NCBI GenBank assembly: GCA_028532985.1
Contig: JANCIK010000009.1
Coordinates: 1 to 64,000, forward strand
Length of the DNA stretch: 64,000 nucleotides
From: Stropharia rugosoannulata
Lineage: Eukaryota > Basidiomycota > Agaricomycetes > Agaricales > Strophariaceae
Direction of reading: 5' to 3'
The translations under genes and the position numbers were made by a program. Under the pieces are notes generated by a model. The model was not told where the DNA came from and did no database searches. It was given only the letters and a program-made list of their open reading frames with translations. Positions 22,001 to 29,043 of the stretch are shown piece by piece (position 1 is the first letter of the stretch; the number at the start of each line of letters is the position of its first letter).

Positions 22001-22363
22001 AGGCAAGCTCGTTATTTTGAGCAATACAATAAGCATCGCATCGTGTTACAGGATTTCGCACCAGGTACTTTGGTCCTAGTCAGAAATTCACCAGTTGAAA
22101 AATCACTTGATCGGAAAACAAAACCGCGATACTTTGGGCCTCTAATGGTGTTACGACGAACGAAAGGGGGGTCTTACATCTGCGCTGAACTCAGTGGAGC
22201 CGTATCCTACAAGAGATTCGCCGCATATCGCCTAATACCTTATATATCAAGAGAACCGCTTGAAATACCATGGGAACTATTGTCTCAACCCAAGGATCTA
22301 ATTGAAGGCATGGTACGCGAAGAGGTACCTGAGGACTCGCAAGTGGCGCCTGATGATGAATAA
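19094..22363 (+). CDS. pol: Gypsy-1 Pol: reverse transcriptase, RNase H, integrase
   Basis: 1089 codons from a GTG at 19094; no ATG is at that point and the frame is open further upstream, so the start is set by the Gag-Pol junction. The RT has DLRRLNAVT, FDLFVGFD and the catalytic FVDD (residues 260-263). RNase H begins at VDSSNIAVGF. Integrase has the HHCC zinc finger (first His near 706, ending CDIC) and the catalytic triad D771, D829 (VTDNG), E864 (IEKRH), the classic D-57-D-34-E spacing. A GPY/F-like C-terminal module (RYFGPLMVLRRTKGG) follows; no chromodomain is seen. The frame is intact, so this copy may be able to transpose. Confidence 0.93.
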   Translation: MARRTFPVSTTLPEEYRVIRRIPSDPLANMKPLPFKVDHIEPGIRYTKERMDAWNINEDGFLTPDEARLVQWIIKEHEMGFAWNEMEKGAFREDYFEPLKIPVVPHEPWAEKPIPIPPGIAKEVTRIFQDKVASKVYEPSSSPYRSRILYVPKKSGAIRVVHDLRRLNAVTIKDSALPPVVELYAESFGGRTIYAMFDLFVGFDHRVLHQDSRDYTTFSSPIGNLRLTRLPQGFTNSVQVQQGDVSFILEPEIPEFTAPFVDDVPVKGPRSYYQDENGVYETISENPGIRRFVWEHLNNVHRIIQRIQHAGGTFNASKSFLAVPRINVVGHMCSIQGRTVDESKVRVIRDWKPCENLTEVRSFLGTLGVMCIFIKDYAMHSRPLTELTKKDVEFTWGQREQEAMDSLKRLLIQSPALTALDYESEGQIIMEVDSSNIAVGFILSQVKEDGKEHPARFGSITWNERESRYSQAKIELYGLFRSLRAYRIYLVGVENLIVRTDASYLKGMLNNPDIQPNATINRWIAAILLFDFKLEHVPGKSHSPDGLSRRRRSELDPQEDSEEEVEDWIDRACGFGIWVLNKNDDRKVTHMSMVQKKIPGSSLSYKAMVLIAAKSVPHRSEITTTLKLPVSDRGADMDEELKKVKEFLGDPERPAWIRTRKEYDRFLKKVRQFFILDGKLWKRSDDGEHKQVVQQEDRLRILQEVHDNLGHKSYFTVWNRLTKRFWWPNISNDLTWYLKTCDICQRQSRVKNLIPPTVARPLSLFVKVHADTFFMPKGKGGKHLCLHLRCSLSGMPEALAVASENHTVIGEFLLDVMSRWGAMAIIVTDNGTPWVKAVNYLAEKYGIYHIRISGYNSQANGLIEKRHLDVREAIVKTCEGDLSIWPLILRFVLWAERVTVQKSTGYTPYYIAHGVEPLFPFDITEATFMFPDQVDMISEEELIARRAIMLQKRPEDLERVKDKVERARLRQARYFEQYNKHRIVLQDFAPGTLVLVRNSPVEKSLDRKTKPRYFGPLMVLRRTKGGSYICAELSGAVSYKRFAAYRLIPYISREPLEIPWELLSQPKDLIEGMVREEVPEDSQVAPDDE

Positions 22364-22552
22364 CAAGTTTCCGACAACGCTTACACAACCTATATTTCTT
22401 AATGGAGCTTCAACAGTTTCAAGTTCATTTCTTCTCATTTGTTAAATAAACTCTTTTTCTTTTAGGTTATGTTTCTGTTTTTACAAGATTATGAAATTAT
22501 TGCTTTCAAACTAAAATGTGCATGACCAAGACAATTTATTGACTACAAGATA

Positions 22553-23616
22553 CTATGACAATATGGTTTCCGACGAAGGGCGAAAGGAAATACGACAAGA
22601 AGAAATACATATAAATCCTTTTTTACCTCCTGCGGAATCTTTTACTTCCCCGGACATTCTACGGATCTCCTCGATACGCTCCATTGATAATTCCACCAGA
22701 TCGCGAAGCCGATTTTCCATGTCAGAATAATGTCGCAGGTTTCTTTCGCAAAGGTCGTCCAGCTCTTCAAGCCCATCTGTTGGGTTGGCAGTCGTTTGCC
22801 ATTCGCGGAAATCTCGCACCAACTGTGTATATGGTGCATACGAGGGTAAACCCTCAACAGGACCGCTAGAACTTGCGTTGGGACTAGAACGCGTAATACC
22901 TGTGCAACGAGGTTACCAAACCTGTTAAAGATAGGGAATTGTAATTACTCACCTGAAGTTCCCTCGCCAACATCTTTATGCTTTGCGACGATGGACTCCG
23001 TGTACTCGAAAACAGGCGTTGCCTCATAGTATGGAAGAGGGCCATCATCCTCAATTCGCATAGGGCTCGAAGGCGCGTTGTAGGGGGCTACTGCGTTGGC
23101 CGTGTCGTCTGCTTCAAGTTCGTCCACTTCTTCGACCTCGTTGTCCTGGCTGCTGTCGCTGTCGCCGTCGCTATCTTCTTCGGGCTCTGGGTGGACGGTA
23201 CGGGACCGTCGGTCGTATGAGAAGTCGCTGCCAGCTAAGGCACGAGTCAGGAAGTCGCCCGGGTGTTGTTTCTAAATTACGGATGAAGTTATCAGCATGA
23301 AAGCGACAGAATACAATTAACAGACACTTACACATTCGGCAGTATTATTGCTGCAATTCTTTTTGTCAACCTTGCAATTGGTACATGCCCTGCTCCAGCG
23401 AGGTGTGTAGCGCAAAGTACACATATAGCCGGGGTGACTTTGGCACCAAGAACACCGCTAGGTCAATGCTTTAGTATGGCTGTAACTCAGTATGGCATAT
23501 TTACTCACCTGGTCGTACTCATACCACCCTTCTGCAAGTCCAAGAATTTGTGGAGCGGACCAGCGCATATCGACTTCATACGTAGAGGCGGGACGAGCGG
23601 TGCGACGAGGAGGCAT
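22553..23616 (-). CDS. Antisense Zn2Cys6-like DNA-binding protein carried by gypsy-1, 299 aa
   Basis: Four exons with GT-AG introns join in one frame: 23616-23509, 23457-23332, 23271-22953, 22899-22553. Residues 38-71 hold six cysteines spaced CX2CX7CX11CX2CX6C (CSWC, GYMC, ACTNCKVDKKNC). This is close to the fungal binuclear zinc cluster CX2CX6CX5-12CX2CX6-8C, with one extra residue in the first loop and a basic second half. A strongly acidic linker (EPEEDSDGDSDSSQDNEVEE) follows, then a C-terminal region with a long amphipathic helix (ENRLRDLVELSMERIEEIRR) that could dimerise. That order, zinc cluster, linker, coiled coil, acidic part, is typical of fungal transcription factors. It runs opposite to gag-pol and its last exon ends 190 bp from the end of pol. 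Function as an element-specific DNA binder is inference. Confidence 0.7.
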
Positions 23617-24236
23617 GTCTTAAGCAGGTGATGAATGTGGGGGGGGAAGAATGGTGAAAGTATGAGTGGAATGGGCAGGCTTTTTATATTCTTCTGGGAC
23701 AGTGGTTCAGCACGCTTTCGGAAATCGGCTAGCTTTGAATGGGTCCGGCATCAGGCGTGGATGGCACTATGAAGAAACCGATAGAATGCTGTGGATTCTT
23801 CTCTATGACTCGGTCCTATATGTTGGACAATTGGCCTGCCTTTACAGGAACCGCGATAACTTCGACGCGAATCTTGTTCGGATTTTCTATTTTTAGGTCG
23901 GAAATCACCGTGGCTCATGTTCTGGAAAGCGGCGTTGCCTAATCAAGTATGACGGCGTGATGGCGTCGGGTTTATGGTGACGTGCCGTGCTGCTTTAGGG
24001 AATGGCGATACCTCTTTTGTCTGCCGTCCAGTTGTTGCTGCGGCATTGCTCTGGGCCGCCGCGGAATTTTCAACTGGCGTTTTCGGCTGTAATGGCGCAT
24101 GTGTAAGCTGGGCGGCTTGTTCAGTTTTACTTCGGCATCTTCCATTTTCATTCGGCATTTTTCGGCATCGTATGGCAGTGTCAAATTTGTGTGCGGAAAT
24201 CTATCATAAGGAGTTTACATCTATGGGCAGTTGTAT
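23617..24236. other. Spacer in the gypsy-1 accessory block
   Basis: No convincing gene. Two overlapping minus-strand frames at 23943-24184 are rich in Gln, Arg, Ala and lack recognisable features. The stretch probably holds the promoter of the zinc-cluster gene (start 23616) and the 3' end of the gene that stops at 24237. It has two TCGGAA words (near 23721 and 23899). Confidence 0.4.
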
Positions 24237-24747
24237 CTACGGCTGATTGGCTTGTTTCTCAATCCAGTCCCTCCATCTCTCTACTCCATCTATGGTGAAG
24301 TCAGTTTCGCACAAGTAGCAGTGGCGGAAACCTTGCGACTGCTTCTCAGCTGCTTTGAGTAGGCTCAATGCCTTATCCTGCTCGCTGTCTACAAGAACGG
24401 CCCCGTATTCGCTCATGACCCGGCGAAGCAAGAGTAGTGTCCACGATGACTGGGGTCGGAATTGTTTCGCGGATATATAATCTTCGAAATGGTCATTCTG
24501 TGCAGAATAGGGATTGTCAATTGGGTTTGATTTCAACGGGACAAGTGGGTCAACTTACAATGTAATGGCACAGGGCGGCAAGTGTCCGATGTGTTTCCAT
24601 CGCGTCTGTTGCGGAACGAGATAGCATTTGATCGGATATCAATTGGTCTATGGTAGGCCGAATGGCATGCTCTAGGACCTGCATGATGTCCGCTGGATTC
24701 TTCACAGCTGTGGTCAATAATGTGGTGAATCGCGTGGTGGTGCTCAT
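24237..24747 (-). CDS. Antisense accessory protein of gypsy-1, 149 aa
   Basis: Two exons, 24747-24559 and 24497-24237, join in frame across a 61-bp GT-AG intron. The start is the ATG at 24747 (MSTTTRF). The protein is mostly helical, with a C-terminal CYLC motif (FRHCYLCETDF) that may bind a metal with nearby His/Cys. No family recognised. It is the second gene in a run of minus-strand genes between pol and the 3' LTR. Confidence 0.6.
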
Positions 24748-24890
24748 TTCTGGTGTTTGGGCAGACTAGTTGCCTTCCCTTTTATACAGATTTCAGGCGC
24801 TGGGCTACTTGGCATTGGACGATCTGGACGCATGGATACATGTCACTTGTCTGGAGATTATCTAGCTAATTTCCGACAGCCGGTTGTTGG

Positions 24891-25379
24891 TTATGGGTCG
24901 CCTACTCCGCACACACATGCCTGTTGATACTGGAAGAAAACGTCGTCCATGCGCTCCTTGATTTCGGGAATCTCGTGCCCGGTGTATCCAAATGTCATCG
25001 TCATGTATCGCATACGCATTAACACCCTCAATTCGGCCATGGTGATTTGCTCGTTGGGCGATTGATGTATGCCTACATGTTGACGACCATGCCATGCTAT
25101 ATACTATGATAGTGTTAGGGCGGCACGTCCCCTGAAGACGTTACTTACTGCTATGGTTTGTCCTAGGAACAAGAAGGACCGGAGATCGGTTATGACAGGC
25201 TGCAAGTTGATGGTGTCAAGCTGGAGTATTCGTGTGTATTCATATTCTAGGGCTTCGACGAATGGATCAAGGCAATGTTTGAAGACATATGGGATCGGAA
25301 ATCGCGATCGGAAATCGTTTAGATCGGTGGGCAACTCAAGCACTAAAGATTGAAGATATAGACGTAAAGGCGCTTGCAT
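24891..25379 (-). CDS. Antisense accessory protein of gypsy-1, 147 aa
   Basis: Exons 25379-25149 and 25103-24891 join in frame across a 45-bp GT-AG intron. Starts MQAPLRLYLQ, ends QACVCGVGDP. Helical, with a LPTDLNDFRSRFPIPY segment; one CVC near the end. No family recognised. The gap to the next gene (24748-24890) is 143 bp and carries one TTCCGA word. Confidence 0.6.
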
Positions 25380-25417
25380 TGCGGGTGCTACGGAATAATC
25401 TACTAGAGCTCTACACT

Positions 25418-26157
25418 TTATATATCCATCTCTCGCACCGATGTTCGGAATCTAGCATGTGGACGCTGGGAGGGAACGGCCGTTTGAAGATGAAAGATCG
25501 CCGCTGGAATTTCTTCGATGTCTGATGTGTCTTCAGGTGTTGCGGCTGGCCTGAATGCTGGCAGGTGTTCTTCAAGGGTCTTCGGCTTTGACGCGGTTTG
25601 AAAACTGTAACCACCACCGACTGTTGCTGTCCAGGTCATTAAATTCTTTGAAGTCGACTTGGATTTCTTTGGTGGCATCGGCAGTGTCCTCAGCATATAG
25701 CGCCATGAACCGCAGTATGGTCGACCAATACTCAAACCCTTCATGTTCCTCCATCGGAAACATCTCCAGTAAATGCCTGGCACTGGCGCTTAGGTAGCGG
25801 CATTCAGGTGGAATCATACGCCGATTTCACGCTCATTTGACGGCCGCATGTTGACGCGCGAGCATAGCAATAAACGCTGCGCTATCATTAGCAGGGCTAG
25901 TTGTGAAGCGGTTCGAGGGCTTACCATGTGATCAAAATGATCATGAACGTGCGCTTCCACTTGCGCATGGTCGATTATGTTCAGTTCTCGTCGCTGCGAG
26001 TGCGGATGTCCTTGTAGATGGCGAGGCATAGGATTTCATGTTGGTGACGGATGGTCAACGCAAATTCACGCATGGTTGTTGGTACAACGAATGCATGGCT
26101 TCGGTTTCCTGGAGCAAAACAGAGCGAGCGAAATATTCTTTCTGCTGCGGGGTCCAT
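25418..26157 (-). pseudogene. Antisense accessory gene(s) of gypsy-1, frame-broken
   Basis: Coding-like segments lie in changing frames. First MDPAAERIFRSLCF to YKDIRTRS (26157-25985), then in another frame NIIDHAQVEAHVHDHFDHM (about 25985-25925) up to a good donor GTAAGC, then MIPPECRYLSASARHLL to DLDSNSRW (25817-25600), then in a third frame KTLEEHLPAFRP to VREMDI (about 25580-25418). Some changes may be introns but at least one frame change lacks a plausible intron, so I call the gene broken or unresolved. It may be one gene or two. It sits next to the 3' LTR, reading away from it, so the 3' LTR could supply antisense promoter activity. Confidence 0.5.
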
Positions 26158-26230
26158 GGTGCTTGATGGCGACGACGCTTTTGGCTGAAATTTATAGGTT
26201 TCCGACCACCCAGGAGGGTGGTGTTTTAAA

Positions 26231-26243
26231 AGTTGGGGGGAGA
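26231..26243 (+). promoter_or_regulatory. Polypurine tract of gypsy-1
   Basis: AGTTGGGGGGAGA immediately before the 3' LTR. The counterpart in gypsy-2 (minus strand, 48348-48336) reads AGTAGGGAGGAGA. It should prime plus-strand DNA synthesis. Confidence 0.75.
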
Positions 26244-27208
26244 TGTGAGGGGCTGGGGCTGGCCCCTCGTGAAAACATGAAAAACCATAAGGTTCAGAAC
26301 ATAGATACACAAGAAGCGACATATCCGCCATAACGATCGGAAACTACTATCGGAAACTGAAGGAACAAGAAGAAGCACGAAATATGAACTCTAAGATATG
26401 AAGATGCAAGTTTATTCGAAGATATGAAATATGTACATGATGAAACAAGAAGACAAGCACAAGGAAGACTCAAGATGTTATTACAACTCAATGGCAGATC
26501 AAGAAAGATAACAGCATCAGAGCAATATTGGACTTCTGATGCCGACAACATCAGATCAATATTAACAATCTGATGTAACTATGGACCCACAAGGGAGTCA
26601 ATCACATGGAAATACTCGTACATACGACATGGGACAAATATGGCAACGGATTCCGACGATATGCAGGGGTTTCCGACGACATGCAAGCGTGTGGTAGCAG
26701 AAAGCAGAAGTATCTCGATACAAACACAAGGGACATAGGTGTGGAAAGAGGGTCGGAGGAGATGTGTGTTTAGGGGGGAACATGGAGTTGATCCGGTCGC
26801 AGGAAGATCTCTTGTGCTTGGGCTTGGTTTCCGAAGATAAGGATATTTGTGGCCAAGATATGAAGCATGCTGTAGTGCAGCATGGTTTCCGACGAGATAA
26901 AGTCAGCATGGGCGGTCGGATCTTCGTGGATGGATATGGTACGATCTGGGCATGGCAACCAGACGGGTATTTAAGGAGTAGAATATCTCTGTACTTCTGC
27001 AGCTTCCTTCAGGGTTAAATTCTACCTACACACACCATACCAGTTCGCATCGGAAACCGTTGTTTAAACCTCGTACACTGGAAGCTCCTTGTTTTGAAAC
27101 AAGTAAAACCTTTTCAACGTGCTATCGTTGTACACACGTTGCCTTCGCACATTGTGAACTTTAGAGACAGGCTTTTCAGACCAGTCCAACCCAACTTCGC
27201 ACCTCACA
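26244..27208 (+). repeat. 3' LTR of gypsy-1
   Basis: 965 bp, same ends and length as 15677-16641. The target duplication TCGA follows at 27209-27212, after which the interrupted exon of the KDZ accessory gene resumes. Confidence 0.95.
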
Positions 27209-28194
27209 TCGAAAACCGTAAGTCTCATTTTATTTCGGCGGTGTTCCATCCTAACTATCGTTTTGCAGAAAATCTAACTTCTTCTGAACTGCTTCATTTG
27301 AAGCAGATCTACCAAGCAAACCCAGACTTTGACAGTCTGTTTGTCAACAGCGCAAAGACTTTGCGCCGCGATATGTACACCGCCGCCGCCCGCGACAGCA
27401 AGCTGCCCATATGGAAAGACATCAAGGAGATCAGGGCCCTCGAGGCAGAGCATGGGATAGCCAACAGTGTGGACGCTTCCATCGAAGACCTGCCGCCTGC
27501 GTCAACTGCTGACCAGATGGATGTGAGTGGCGATTCTGAAGTTGCTCAACAACCATCAGAAGCAGTGCAATCGCTGTCGGCTCTCGGCATTGGTGCATCG
27601 TCATCGGCGATCGAAACAACCAACCCGCCGGCCCAGCAAACACCCCTCCCCACAGCTGGGGCAAGCTCAGCAGCAGCGCTGCACCCTCAGACTCCTGAAA
27701 CGAGCCTGAGCCCGAGACAGACAGCCAACCTGTCATTCCCCCCATGGCGAGACTCGCAGGTAGTGGAAGATGGTGATGTTGACTTGGCCCTTGGCGGTCA
27801 GCGCTCAAGGTCCATCTTTGCACTCAGACGGCCTCTCAGTCCACTGACAGAAATGACATTGTCACCAGGTCCAGATGAGGACAAACAACAAGGTAACAAC
27901 GAAGAGGGCACACGAGAAGAAGTTCAAGGTGACCTAAATATGCTGGAGGACGATGAATCACGATCGCCGAAGGCCGACGTTTTGGAATGTGGCTCTGATG
28001 AAGATTGCGAGGAGGGAGAGGTAGTTGAAGACAAAAACCTGGGTACAGTTTGGAGAGAGTACAACCCAGAGGCAGAGGCATTGAGCAGCCGCTCGAGATC
28101 GAGGCAGAGGACAGCGCCGACAGCTTGTCCACCTCGACAACGCAATGTTTCCAATGCTTCCTCGGTTCGGCGTTCGGTGCGGCATCTGCCGTGA

Positions 28195-28530
28195 AATTTC
28201 TTCTTGTCGCGCAGTTTTGGGCCTAGTATATACATTTTTTGTACTTGTCTTCAGAATTATAATACCTTGTCTTGCTGACTTCGGCATTGGCTGATAAGTT
28301 GGAGTATACAGCATTGCACTGACCACCGAGATTCAAAGTATGTCAGTGTAGAACCATTTTGTCAAGTGTTCACCGCCGAGATTGCAGGTCAAGTCCATAT
28401 ACTACTACTGAATAACTTATTTATTACATTACAGTCATTGTAACTTATTAATGTACCGCCGAAATCCTTATGTCAATCCCCCGTACGCATGGTACGCCTA
28501 CGCCAGGGAACTCCCAAAATAGGGTAAAGC
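28195..28530. other. Right subterminal region of the KDZ element
   Basis: Non-coding 3' flank of the 789-codon gene. It has CGCCGA words near 28373 and 28457 and, just inside the inverted repeat, a further GCCAGGGAACTCCC word related to the subterminal repeat on the left. Confidence 0.6.
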
Positions 28531-28625
28531 CTTGAGGGAACGAGGGAGTTCCCCTGACCCGTATCATACGACTACACTGGGGTGGTTCCCTGGAGCGTAT
28601 GGTACAGCACAGTGTAGCGACACTA
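28531..28625 (-). repeat. Right terminal inverted repeat of the KDZ element
   Basis: Reverse complement of 3424-3518 with nine mismatches. The outer end reads ...GTAGCGACACTA. The 8-10 bp outside (CCTGATTTCC) do not match the bases outside the left repeat (CTCATGCACA). Confidence 0.92.
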
Positions 28626-29043
28626 CCTGATTTCCCACCGACTTATTTTTATCATGTATATTATTGAACAAACGGATGAAAGTCTGTCTACATAAGCCCA
28701 TATCTTCCATTATTCTCTCTGCCTTAGTACCCAATAGCGTCCGGTACTCTCCACTGGTGAGTAGATGAATGGTTAGTGTTTGGTACTCTGGGATGGCCCT
28801 CACAGCTCGTATGCCAGCCATGAGGCAGTTTATTTTTATTTGCTAACTGACATGTCCGAGATTACACCGCTCTATTGATACCTGCATGAATCTCCATCCT
28901 CCTTCGTCCCTTTGCCTGCAATCCAGTCCACGGAGCACTGGGTTGAGGGGATCGCATAACAGCTTTTTGAATCTCTCGTGCATCGCACTCACGACATACT
29001 CTACATTCAGAGCGGGCACGTCGGGGCCAGACAGCATCGCCAT
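28626..29043 (-). pseudogene. Gene fragment cut by the right end of the KDZ element
   Basis: A minus-strand frame from the ATG at 29043 (MAMLSGPDVPALNV, LNPVLRGLDCRQRDEGGW) is followed, probably after an intron near 28850-28820, by GIRAVRAIPEYQTLTIHLL and ETFIRLFNNIHD-like sequence running to the inverted repeat. The coding-like part ends GGGAAATCAG and the repeat supplies GTAGTG, so a donor-like GT sits exactly at the junction. The rest of the gene is absent from the other side of the element. No family recognised. The left subtelomeric copy (490-600) is too diverged to encode it. Confidence 0.4.

Larger units (their letters stand above)
15677..27208 (+). mobile_element. Gypsy-1: complete Ty3/gypsy LTR retrotransposon with antisense accessory genes
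   Basis: 11,532 bp with two 965-bp LTRs, target duplication TCGA at 15673-15676 and 27209-27212, a primer-binding site just after the 5' LTR, gag, pol (RT, RNase H, integrase), then about 3.9 kb with minus-strand spliced genes before a purine tract and the 3' LTR. The LTRs differ at only about two positions, so the insertion is young. The hexamer TTCCGA/TCGGAA occurs about 40 times, spread over LTRs, gag, pol and accessory region. It is inserted in an exon of a KDZ accessory gene. Confidence 0.95.
14124..28194 (+). pseudogene. KDZ accessory gene of 789 codons, split by gypsy-1
   Basis: Exons 14124-14255, 14311-15073, 15133-15676, then after the insertion 27213-27217 and 27269-28194 join in one frame (2370 nt) when gypsy-1 and one TCGA copy are removed. 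An in-frame TAG at 14476-14478 is the only stop; CAG to TAG would explain it, or a small unseen intron. The protein starts MSAHQSELTLEEF, has a basic Trp-rich helix region, a long Pro/Ser linker with two near-identical repeats around KGKARDLGS (about 14905 and 14975), a coiled-coil part (15141-15670), a second globular part (QIYQANPDF, 27300-27450), and an acidic tail ending in an Arg/Ser-rich stretch. No known family. The gene ends 336 bp before the right inverted repeat. Confidence 0.7.
3424..28625. mobile_element. Giant KDZ-superfamily DNA transposon, composite with nested retroelements
   Basis: The element is bounded by 95-bp inverted repeats at 3424-3518 and 28531-28625. It holds a KDZ transposase (minus), a gene for a PSPSAY-repeat protein (minus), a 648-codon gene (plus), a 142-aa gene (minus) and a 789-codon gene (plus). 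Gypsy-1 (15677-27208) and a solo LTR (10830-11318) are later insertions, each with a 4-bp target duplication. Removing these gives about 13.2 kb. The hexamer CGCCGA/TCGGCG occurs about 60 times in the element proper and is rare outside it and in gypsy-1, which independently supports the boundaries. No target site duplication is visible next to the outer inverted repeats. KDZ elements are known as large, gene-carrying transposons in agaricomycetes. Confidence 0.9.

Noticed and set aside
22364..26230. Envelope-like third gene of gypsy-1
   Set aside because: The genes after pol lie on the opposite strand, have introns and show no transmembrane segment or signal peptide.
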